From NCBI GenBank assembly GCA_046541355.1, contig JBKHDM010000064.1, positions 1-15,283 of the forward strand: a stretch of DNA of 15,283 nt, given 5' to 3'. How positions within the stretch are numbered: the stretch's first letter is position 1; every line of letters begins with the position of its first letter. This DNA comes from CAYZHV01 sp046541355. GTDB taxonomy: Bacteria > Spirochaetota > Spirochaetia > DSM-27196 > Alkalispirochaetaceae. The notes beneath the pieces were generated by a model. The model was not told where the DNA came from, did not search any database, and was given only the letters and a program-made list of their open reading frames with translations. The position numbers and the translations under genes were made by a program. Shown here one piece after another: positions 1 through 5,935 of this stretch.

Positions 1-262
1 CCTCCGCCAGCCGTGCGAGTTCCGCCGCGTCCCGTGTCTGCCCCTCGTACTGCAGAACCACCTCCCGATCTGGATTACCGGTTGCGATCTCTCGCTCCAC
101 CAGGCGTACGATACGATCACCATGGTTGGAGGGGTTGAGAACAGCGACAACAAAGGGAGAGGTATCGCAGGAGACTGCGACGAGCGTGAAGACCGTTGCG
201 ACAACAAACAAAACGAACGATCCAATGCGCCTTCTGAGTCCGACGTGACTGGGCGATCTCAT
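1..262 (-). CDS. Lipoprotein, probable ABC-type substrate-binding protein (5' part only)
   Basis: The gene is cut by the left edge of the window; only the first 87 codons are visible. ATG at 262 is the first start after an in-frame TAA a few codons upstream. The product begins with a basic stretch (LRRR, residues 9-12), a hydrophobic core (about 13-30) and a cysteine at residue 32 preceded by AVS, which reads as a relaxed lipoprotein signal. The mature part opens with a beta strand (FVVAVLNPSNHGD), an amphipathic helix, then EVVLQYEGQTRDAAELARLAE. That strand-helix-strand pattern resembles the N-terminal lobe of the ABC_sub_bind family (PF04392), where a strand ending in Tyr precedes 'D..tLa.ia'. 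Family assignment is inference from pattern. It is divergent from the chemotaxis receptor at 475, so the two may share a regulatory region and perhaps a ligand. Start and lipoprotein signal are fairly secure; the function is not. Confidence 0.6.
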   Translation of the reverse strand, partial: MRSPSHVGLRRRIGSFVLFVVATVFTLVAVSCDTSPFVVAVLNPSNHGDRIVRLVEREIATGNPDREVVLQYEGQTRDAAELARLAE

Positions 263-474
263 CCCTGAAAAGTGTTACACGCGGGAAAGGAAAGTGCAAG
301 TTGAGAGTTCCCGCTACGGCAGTGAGAGTGCCGGCGTCGGATGCCGAGGAGAGCTGAAACGCGGTCATGACCCGCGGCCCCATCATCCTGGGGCAGGAAC
401 TCATTGTGCTCCTAGCATGGATGATCTACTCTTTAGCAGGAATAGCAAAAACAGGTTCTTATTCAGGAGTCGGC
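263..474. other. Divergent intergenic region, lipoprotein / MCP
   Basis: This 212-base stretch lies between two divergent starts and should hold promoters for both. On the plus strand, TTGTGC (404-409) and TACTCT (427-432) are 17 bases apart but match the sigma-70 consensus weakly. No flagellar sigma-28 pattern was seen. The MCP Shine-Dalgarno AGGAG is at 465-469. I see no RNA gene or strong terminator here. Confidence 0.4.
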
Positions 475-2244
475 ATGAAAAACGTTAAGGTGGGTGTGAA
501 ACTGTTGGGTGGCTTTACCGTTGTCACGCTTATCGCGATTGTTCTCGGTGGCATCGGCGTTTTTGCTATTCAAGAATTGAGCAGGAATCTTGATCGGCTC
601 GGATACGAGCGCGTACCGGGTATTGTGCTGCTCGGAGACATGAACTATGAGCGCATGGTCATTCGTGGACAGACCCTGGAGGTTTTCCAGTTACAGGGTC
701 GGGATGGCGCTGAGGCTCGGTATCGGGAGATTCTCAATGAGCGCGAGGCAAGTTTTGCGAATATGGATTCGGACCTCGAGGAGTTTGTGGCGATTCCACG
801 GGCAACCGAGCAAGGTCGGCAGATTGTTCAGCGCCTGCAGGACGAGTACGATGCGTGGCGCGAAAGCTACATTCCCATCGATGCGACAATAAACGAACTC
901 GCGGGAGAGACGGACCCCGCGTCGCAGGCAGAACTGCAAGATCAGTATCGAGAAGCGGTGGAGTTGATGGTACCTGTGTCAGATCGAATGGGCAGTACCT
1001 TCATGGAGCTCATTGACAACAATGTGGGCAACACCCAGAGTCAGGTCGAAGAGTCGGTCGCCGGCGCCGCCAACCTCCGGCTTGTTAATATCGCCGCCAT
1101 GGTGGTGGCTGCAATCGTGGCGATGGCGCTTGGATTGGTTCTCACCCGGGCAATTACCAAGCCGGTGTTCAAGGGTGTCACGTTTGCCCAGGAGCTCTCC
1201 CGGGGTAATCTTACCGCCTCCTTAGAGGTAAACCAGAAAGATGAAATTGGTGATCTCGCCGGAGCGTTGCGGGAGATGCGTGACCAACTGGTAAGAGTTG
1301 TGGGAGATGTGCAGAGCGCCTCCAACAATGTCGCCTCGGGTAGTCAAGAGTTAAGCAGTAGCGCCCAGCAGATGTCTGAGGGCGCCACCGAGCAGGCCGC
1401 CAGCGCCGAAGAAGTATCATCCTCGATGGAACAGATGAGTTCAAGCATTAATCAGAACTCCGATAACGCCTCCGAGGCGGAAAAGATTTCCCAGAAGGCC
1501 GCCCGGAACGCCGAAGAGGGTGGCCAGGCGGTCAACGAGACCGTCGAGGCGATGCGGCAAATCGCTGATAAGATCAAGATTATCGATGAGATTGCTCGCA
1601 ACACCAATCTCCTGGCGTTGAACGCTGCTATTGAGGCGGCCCGTGCGGGTGAGCACGGCAAAGGTTTTGCGGTTGTGGCAAGTGAAGTACGTAAGCTCGC
1701 CGAACGTAGTCAGGTTGCCGCAGGAGAGATTGCCGACCTGTCCAGGAGTAGTGTCGAGGTTGCGGAACAAGCCGGTGCAATGATAGACGGAATCATCCCC
1801 GACATTCGTAAGACCGCTGATCTCGTGCAGGAGATCAGCGCCGCGAGCTCCGAGCAGAATAATGGAGCCGAGCAGATCAACCAGGCGTTGATACAGCTCG
1901 ACCAGGTAGTGCAGCGCAACGCCTCAGCCTCGGAAGAAATGGCGTCCATGTCTGAGGAACTCAGCAGCCAGGCGGAGCAACTGCAGAACACCATGGCGTT
2001 CTTTACCCTCGATGAACGGAGTCGATCCGTCCGGGCCAACCGAGCGGCAGAAACTGGAGAACGCGTAAGACCAACGTCGGTGTACGCAGGCAGTGGACGT
2101 CCCGGGGCGAGTGCTCATAAGCAAGCACCGAGCCGGAATCAGGAGACCGGGATTGCCCTGGCCTTGGAAAACCGGCCCGGGGTGTCCCAGCGCAACGGTG
2201 GAGAGGATTTCGACGATGTCGACAACGAGTTTGAGAGCTTCTAG
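475..2244 (+). CDS. Methyl-accepting chemotaxis protein
   Basis: Membrane chemoreceptor that signals to CheA/CheW. The start at ATG 475 is chosen because AGGAG (465-469) lies 5 bases upstream and the protein then opens with the usual short basic leader and TM1; an in-frame ATG at 367 would add 36 residues ahead of TM1. In the 589-residue product, TM1 is at about 10-32, a helical periplasmic domain at about 35-200 (four-helix-bundle type by appearance), TM2 at 203-224 and HAMP at about 225-277. The cytoplasmic coiled coil follows, with the hairpin tip at 369-402 (core EIARNTNLLALNAAIEAARA, then GEHGKGFAVVA). Gln/Glu/Ser/Ala-rich heptads flanking the tip are likely methylation sites. Residues about 513-584 form a polar, probably disordered tail ending in EFESF, which resembles a CheR-docking pentapeptide. 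The gene is visibly less GC-biased than those after 3605, with a single CTCGAG site. Confidence 0.96.
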   Translation: MKNVKVGVKLLGGFTVVTLIAIVLGGIGVFAIQELSRNLDRLGYERVPGIVLLGDMNYERMVIRGQTLEVFQLQGRDGAEARYREILNEREASFANMDSDLEEFVAIPRATEQGRQIVQRLQDEYDAWRESYIPIDATINELAGETDPASQAELQDQYREAVELMVPVSDRMGSTFMELIDNNVGNTQSQVEESVAGAANLRLVNIAAMVVAAIVAMALGLVLTRAITKPVFKGVTFAQELSRGNLTASLEVNQKDEIGDLAGALREMRDQLVRVVGDVQSASNNVASGSQELSSSAQQMSEGATEQAASAEEVSSSMEQMSSSINQNSDNASEAEKISQKAARNAEEGGQAVNETVEAMRQIADKIKIIDEIARNTNLLALNAAIEAARAGEHGKGFAVVASEVRKLAERSQVAAGEIADLSRSSVEVAEQAGAMIDGIIPDIRKTADLVQEISAASSEQNNGAEQINQALIQLDQVVQRNASASEEMASMSEELSSQAEQLQNTMAFFTLDERSRSVRANRAAETGERVRPTSVYAGSGRPGASAHKQAPSRNQETGIALALENRPGVSQRNGGEDFDDVDNEFESF

Positions 2245-2341
2245 AGACGGCGCAATCAGTGATCCGCCGCAACAGCTGATCAGATGAAACGTCTAACCTA
2301 GGGTCGCGACGCTTGCGCCTGGTCACAACACTCTAATTGAG

Positions 2342-2373
2342 CAGCGACACCGCTGATCGTGGAGAGGTCGCTG
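2342..2373. repeat. 7-bp inverted repeat in the convergent spacer
   Basis: CAGCGAC (2342-2348) and GTCGCTG (2367-2373) are perfect reverse complements around an 18-base loop. It lies in the 171-base gap between the convergent MCP and kinase-like genes, where a bidirectional terminator would be expected. The loop is long and no T-run follows on either strand, so a terminator role is weakly supported. Confidence 0.3.
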
Positions 2374-2415
2374 GAGAGTTCGCTTACGATGTGTGACCGC
2401 ACGCCGGGCGCTGTT

Positions 2416-3477
2416 TTACTCTTCCATGTGGACCAGCTTTGTTAGCTGCCGCCGGGTCAGATCACCCATAGTAACGGCATCGAGAAAGCTGTCATCCTGG
2501 TGATGGTATGCGAGAGCTTCTCCAAGCTGGGTAACCCGGTCGGGCGTCGAGATACGGTCCTTACTCATCGTGGTGAGCAGATCATCGACCCGGGACCAGC
2601 CGACACGCATCCGCCGGGCCATAAAGGATCGCTCCTCCTTCTGGTACTGCCGGATCGTACTCGGCTTGAGGAGGTCCCATATGAGCCGCACCACCGACTC
2701 GTTCTCCTCGTAGAAATGGGGGAGATAGACCTTCATATCTCCCTCGTAGCTCTGCTGGTCAAAGTCTATCGCCCGGACCCTGATCTGGTTCATATCGAAG
2801 TCCTGGGTTACGACGATGACGTAATTGTAACTGCGCATGTCACCGAGCAGCTTCGCAAAGCTCCGCTCGGCAAACTTGACGAACTCCTTCGCCATCCGCA
2901 CCCGGGTCTGCTCGGTACTGAGGTTGTGGGTTTTGAGAAATATATCTCCGGGAACCCCGGCGATGTGCTCCTCCACAAGCGTCGCGCCCTGGACGAGAAA
3001 GTCGACGGTGTTTGGCGCCAGGAGGTGCTCGAGCTCGAGACCGTAGAGGCGGGAGGCGTCGGCGACCTTGACATAGTAATAGTCGTGGTTGTCGTTGTAT
3101 CTGTTGACTACCCGAATACGAAAGGGCTTGGTGTTCCCAAAGTTGCAGTACTCTACGCGGCTGATGTAGAGGTGATCGGTAAAACCGGGGTCGTCCGGGG
3201 TCTTCAGATACGCGTAGATCTGGGTGAGCTCCCTCGAGAGCTCCGGCCAGTCCTGCTGCGGGTAGATTACCCAGTCCCAGTAGGTGTGGTTGCCCTCGTC
3301 GGTCCTAAGAGGAAACCCCTCCTGGAAATTGAGAAGATCCTTATAAGCGAGGTCGAAGGGCGCCTTGCGCCCGTAGCGCCCGAGATAGCTGTCGAACTCC
3401 TCGGTAATCGGAAAACTCGGCTTCTTCGCCTGTATCCGCACAAAGGCGCTCTTCGGCATTTTTCGCATCGTTTCCAT
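2416..3477 (-). CDS. Uncharacterised protein with kinase/APH-like active-site pattern
   Basis: I do not recognise a named family. Longest reading is 358 residues from TTG 3492; ATG 3477 (353 residues) is preferred because a -10-like TATATT (complement of 3504-3509) would put the transcript start near 3497. ATG 3468 is also possible. Numbering from the TTG: K142 (YYYVKVAD), glutamates E153/E155 in the following helix, a hinge-like VEEHIAGVPGD (173-183), GDMRSYN (217-223) with Asp218 and Asn223 spaced as in the HGDLHPGN loop of aminoglycoside phosphotransferases, and AIDFD (241-245) in the place of the metal-binding DFG/DFD. This order matches a protein-kinase fold, but the His of the HxD motif is absent. 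There is no signal peptide or membrane segment, so it is probably cytosolic. It is monocistronic, convergent with the MCP and divergent from the efflux operon. The fold is inference; the gene itself is well supported by length and composition. Confidence 0.8.
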   Translation of the reverse strand: METMRKMPKSAFVRIQAKKPSFPITEEFDSYLGRYGRKAPFDLAYKDLLNFQEGFPLRTDEGNHTYWDWVIYPQQDWPELSRELTQIYAYLKTPDDPGFTDHLYISRVEYCNFGNTKPFRIRVVNRYNDNHDYYYVKVADASRLYGLELEHLLAPNTVDFLVQGATLVEEHIAGVPGDIFLKTHNLSTEQTRVRMAKEFVKFAERSFAKLLGDMRSYNYVIVVTQDFDMNQIRVRAIDFDQQSYEGDMKVYLPHFYEENESVVRLIWDLLKPSTIRQYQKEERSFMARRMRVGWSRVDDLLTTMSKDRISTPDRVTQLGEALAYHHQDDSFLDAVTMGDLTRRQLTKLVHMEE

Positions 3478-3503
3478 CTCGTTCACACGCAATCCCCGGG
3501 GGC

Positions 3504-3509
3504 AATATA
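3504..3509 (-). promoter_or_regulatory. Possible -10 element for the kinase-like gene
   Basis: Read on the minus strand this is TATATT, standing out in a GC-rich region and about 27 bases before ATG 3477. The nearest -35-like TTGCCC is 21 bases upstream, which is too far for a standard sigma-70 promoter, so only the -10 is suggested. Confidence 0.3.
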
Positions 3510-3577
3510 CTGCGCAGGATCGCCGGTGCGGGGCAAGTTTGAACAGCCCTGAGGGTGGCGAAAACGCTTGCTTTCCC

Positions 3578-3593
3578 TTCCCGGTCTAGGGAA
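3578..3593. promoter_or_regulatory. Inverted repeat TTCCC-N6-GGGAA before the efflux operon
   Basis: A perfect 5-bp dyad with a 6-base spacer ends 11 bases before the tolC-like ATG at 3605. Its placement would suit an operator or a leader hairpin close to the ribosome site. No regulator gene is adjacent, and a dyad this short can occur by chance. Confidence 0.3.
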
Positions 3594-3604
3594 CTTCTCC
3601 AGGC

Positions 3605-4924
3605 ATGGTTTGTACACGTCCACGGCGTCTGCCGCTCCTTCTGCTTGTGATCGCTCTCTCAACAGCCGCCCTTACCGCCCAAAGCAGGACACGCTCCCTC
3701 GAGGAGATCTACCTGCGCGCCCGGGAGCTCGACCCGTCGATAGAGGCGGCGGAGCTCCGAGTCGCCCAGGCACGTCTGGAGTCGCAGAGCAGGTGGAACC
3801 GATACCTGCCGTCGGTGGAGCTGGGAACCTCTCTGTCCCGCCGCACCACCAGCGACGGGCCGGAGTGGAGTGGTTCACTCTCCGCCTCCGCGGCCCTCGC
3901 GCTGCCGAGGGGAGCGGCAGAGGAGGGGGAGCGGCTCACCGTGGCGGAGGCTGCGGCGACGGTTGAGCTGCGGCGACTGGAGTCGGAGCTGTTGCGGGAG
4001 GTCAGGGAGGAGTACTACGCCCTTTTGCTCGCCCGGGAACGGCTCAGGATCGCCGAGCGAAACGGCGAACTCGAGGCGCAGCGGCTCGAGCAGGTTGAGG
4101 TGCTCTTCGAGCAAGGGCGCGCCTCGGAGCTCGACCTCCTCGAAACCAGGTCCCAGGCGCTGCGCCGCCGCCCGGAGATCATAGGCCGCCGGGAGGCGCT
4201 CCTTCTCGAGCGAAACGGGCTCGAGGCGCGACTTCGCCTCGAGCCGGGAGATGAGCTGATCCTCGAGGGAGCCGAGGAACTCTCGACCCTCACCGAAGCG
4301 CTCGCCGCCGGTCGCTACGAGCCCCCGGGGGTCGAGAGGGTTCTCGCAGGCTCCCACCGCATCGAGGCGCAGGAGCTCGAGGTGCGACGAGCCCGGGCTC
4401 AGGAGGGCGTCACCGTGGCGGAGCGTAACCTCCCGGGAGTGAGCGCGAGCTACAGCTACTCCCCCTCGGTCAGCCCTCCTTTCGACGGCGAGGGGTGGGG
4501 TTCCGGGGCGACCTGGGAGACGGGAACCCTCTCTTTTCGCCTCACCCTGCCGGTGACCCCCTTTGTCCCCGGCTCCCGGGAGTCTAACGCAGTCATCGCG
4601 GCGAGCCGGGAGGTTGAGGGCAGGGAGATCGAGCTCGCCGAGGCGGAGCGGGAGGTGCGACTGAAAGTGGAGGAGCTCGGCGCTCTTCTTAACTTCTCCC
4701 TCGAGAAGATCGAGGTCCTCGAGGAGGCGGTCGAAATGGCCCGTACCCTCTACGAAGAGAGTCAGGAGATCTATGAGTCCGGCGGCGTGGAGCTCCTGGA
4801 CGTCGAAAACGCTCAGGCGGAACTCGAGCAGGCGGAGCTCGATCTCCTCCAGGAGCGGTACAACACGGTAGTGCGCCTTGCGGAGCTCGAGGCTCTCGCC
4901 GGGCGCAGATCGATACGGGAGTAA
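3605..4924 (+). CDS. TolC-family outer-membrane efflux channel
   Basis: Outer-membrane factor of a tripartite efflux pump, forming the exit duct. The 439-residue product has a basic start, a hydrophobic stretch (about 9-24) and an ALTA-Q cleavage site near 25/26. Two structural repeats typical of OEP domains (PF02321) are visible: SLEEIYLRARELDPSIEAAE (31-50) leading to LPSVELG, and its counterpart from about 242 with LPGVSASYSYS (276-286). Each is followed by long Glu/Leu/Arg coiled-coil helices. FEQGRASELDLLE (168-180) and YESGGVELLDVENAQ (390-404) are the paired helix-turn motifs seen in all TolC relatives. Length is normal for the family. No strong Shine-Dalgarno precedes ATG 3605 (an AGGGA lies about 13 bases upstream). 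It is first in an operon with the adaptor and RND pump, separated from the adaptor by 4 bases. A 430-residue antisense reading frame overlaps it but looks like a codon-bias artefact. Confidence 0.94.
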   Translation: MVCTRPRRLPLLLLVIALSTAALTAQSRTRSLEEIYLRARELDPSIEAAELRVAQARLESQSRWNRYLPSVELGTSLSRRTTSDGPEWSGSLSASAALALPRGAAEEGERLTVAEAAATVELRRLESELLREVREEYYALLLARERLRIAERNGELEAQRLEQVEVLFEQGRASELDLLETRSQALRRRPEIIGRREALLLERNGLEARLRLEPGDELILEGAEELSTLTEALAAGRYEPPGVERVLAGSHRIEAQELEVRRARAQEGVTVAERNLPGVSASYSYSPSVSPPFDGEGWGSGATWETGTLSFRLTLPVTPFVPGSRESNAVIAASREVEGREIELAEAEREVRLKVEELGALLNFSLEKIEVLEEAVEMARTLYEESQEIYESGGVELLDVENAQAELEQAELDLLQERYNTVVRLAELEALAGRRSIRE

Positions 4925-4928
4925 CGCG

Positions 4929-5930
4929 ATGAACCGGAAAGCAAGAGGCACCCTTCGGTTGTCTATCTTTTTTTTGATTGCCTCCCTCTCGCTCCTGGCG
5001 CTTTCCTGTGCCCCCGAGGGGGGCGATGAGAGGGAGGGCGAAGAGCCCCGGGGCGAGGCGACGGGGCAGGAGCGCTCCGGGGGCGGGCCTCCCCCTGGAG
5101 CCGGCAGGGGCCGGGAGGGGGCGCAGGAACTCGGGGTTGCCGAGGAGGGCTCGAGAAGCCGCACCATTCAGGTCGCCGGCAGGCTGAGGCCCCGGGTTCG
5201 CATCAGCCACGACACCCCGGTGAGCGGCGTGGTGCGGGAACTGATGGTGGAGTCCGGGGAGCGAGTCTCCCGGGGTGACCCGCTGTTCACCGTTGAGCGT
5301 ATCGCCGTGGGACAGACCTTTCGCCCGGTGCCGGTGGAGGCACGGATCGACGGCGTTGTCTCGGAGGTCCACGTACAGGTGGAGGAGGAGCTCACCCAGG
5401 GTTCGGAGGGAGTGACGGTTGTCAGCGGAGAGGACTACATCCTCGAGGCGCGGATAAGCGACAAAGACGCAACGGACATCCTCGTCGGCCGGGAGGTCCT
5501 GGGGCGCACCTCCGGGGGGGATGAGGTTGCGGGAAGGCTTATCGCCAGGGGCCAGGAACCGGACTACGAGACGGGCCTGTTTACCCTCACCTTTCAGTTC
5601 GATCAGGACCCGGTGGTTTCCATCGGCACCTTTCTCTCCATAGAACTTCCGACCCGGGAGATTCCCGGGGTTTTCGTTCCCCGGGAGGCGGTAGACCGGC
5701 GGTACGGCCGCTACTTTCTCTGGGTAGTCGATGAGGAGGAGATGGTGATCACCCGGCGGGAGGTGCAGGTTGAACAGAGCATCGGCGAGGAGGTCCGAGT
5801 CGAGGGGCTCTCCCCGGGAGAGCGGTATCTGGCAACCTTGACCGGCAGAGAGCGGGAGGGTTCCCCTGCTCCCGGCTCGGGCTCCGGCTCGGGACCCGAG
5901 AACGGCGAGGGTCCGGGAAGGGAGGGGTAG
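4929..5930 (+). CDS. RND efflux adaptor (membrane fusion protein), short hairpin-less lipoprotein type
   Basis: Periplasmic adaptor joining the RND permease to the TolC-like channel. ATG 4929 is chosen over upstream in-frame starts inside the channel gene because GGGAG (4917-4921) lies 7 bases ahead and a lipoprotein signal follows at once: NRK basic start, hydrophobic core 11-25, Cys27 after LALS. Residues 28-75 are a Gly/Glu/Pro linker. The lipoyl half-motifs are TPVSGVVRELMVESGERVSRGDPLF (96-120, given here only as positions for the core GERVSRGD) and RIDGVVSEV (139-147). Only about 18 residues separate them, so the alpha-helical hairpin normally inserted there is missing. The beta-barrel (about 168-240) and membrane-proximal part (GVFVPREAV to LSPGERYLAT, 247-303) are present. 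The C-terminus is a Gly/Ser/Pro tail built on a 6-bp microrepeat. At 333 residues it is shorter than AcrA (about 397). Borrelia BesA is a known hairpin-less adaptor. Confidence 0.9.
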   Translation: MNRKARGTLRLSIFFLIASLSLLALSCAPEGGDEREGEEPRGEATGQERSGGGPPPGAGRGREGAQELGVAEEGSRSRTIQVAGRLRPRVRISHDTPVSGVVRELMVESGERVSRGDPLFTVERIAVGQTFRPVPVEARIDGVVSEVHVQVEEELTQGSEGVTVVSGEDYILEARISDKDATDILVGREVLGRTSGGDEVAGRLIARGQEPDYETGLFTLTFQFDQDPVVSIGTFLSIELPTREIPGVFVPREAVDRRYGRYFLWVVDEEEMVITRREVQVEQSIGEEVRVEGLSPGERYLATLTGREREGSPAPGSGSGSGPENGEGPGREG

Positions 5931-5935
5931 CTGCG

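Noticed and set aside
117..404. 95-residue minus-strand open frame overlapping the lipoprotein start
   Set aside because: It is in another frame from the lipoprotein gene, is Arg/Ser/Cys-rich without motifs, and the lipoprotein frame has a proper signal and continues to the window edge.
367..474. Upstream ATG that would extend the MCP by 36 residues
   Set aside because: The extension precedes a normal basic leader and TM1, and AGGAG lies 5 bases before ATG 475, which gives a standard receptor N-terminus.
2395..2416. GC-rich stretch followed by TTTT as an MCP terminator
   Set aside because: The arms CGCC and GGCG abut with no loop, so no stable hairpin can form there.
2500..3552. 350-residue plus-strand open frame opposite the kinase-like gene
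   Set aside because: Contains runs such as VVVVVV that mirror the Asp/Asn/Tyr codons of the sense gene. The minus frame has globular-protein composition and kinase-like motifs, so it was preferred.
4878..4928. In-frame start for the adaptor inside the TolC-like gene
   Set aside because: It would place 17 residues ahead of a textbook lipoprotein signal; ATG 4929 with GGGAG 7 bases upstream is better.
3875..5167. 430-residue antisense open frame opposite the TolC-like gene
   Set aside because: Its composition (Pro/Arg/Leu/Glu runs) follows from reading CTC-GAG-rich DNA backwards, it has no domain or ribosome site, and the sense strand encodes a clear family member.
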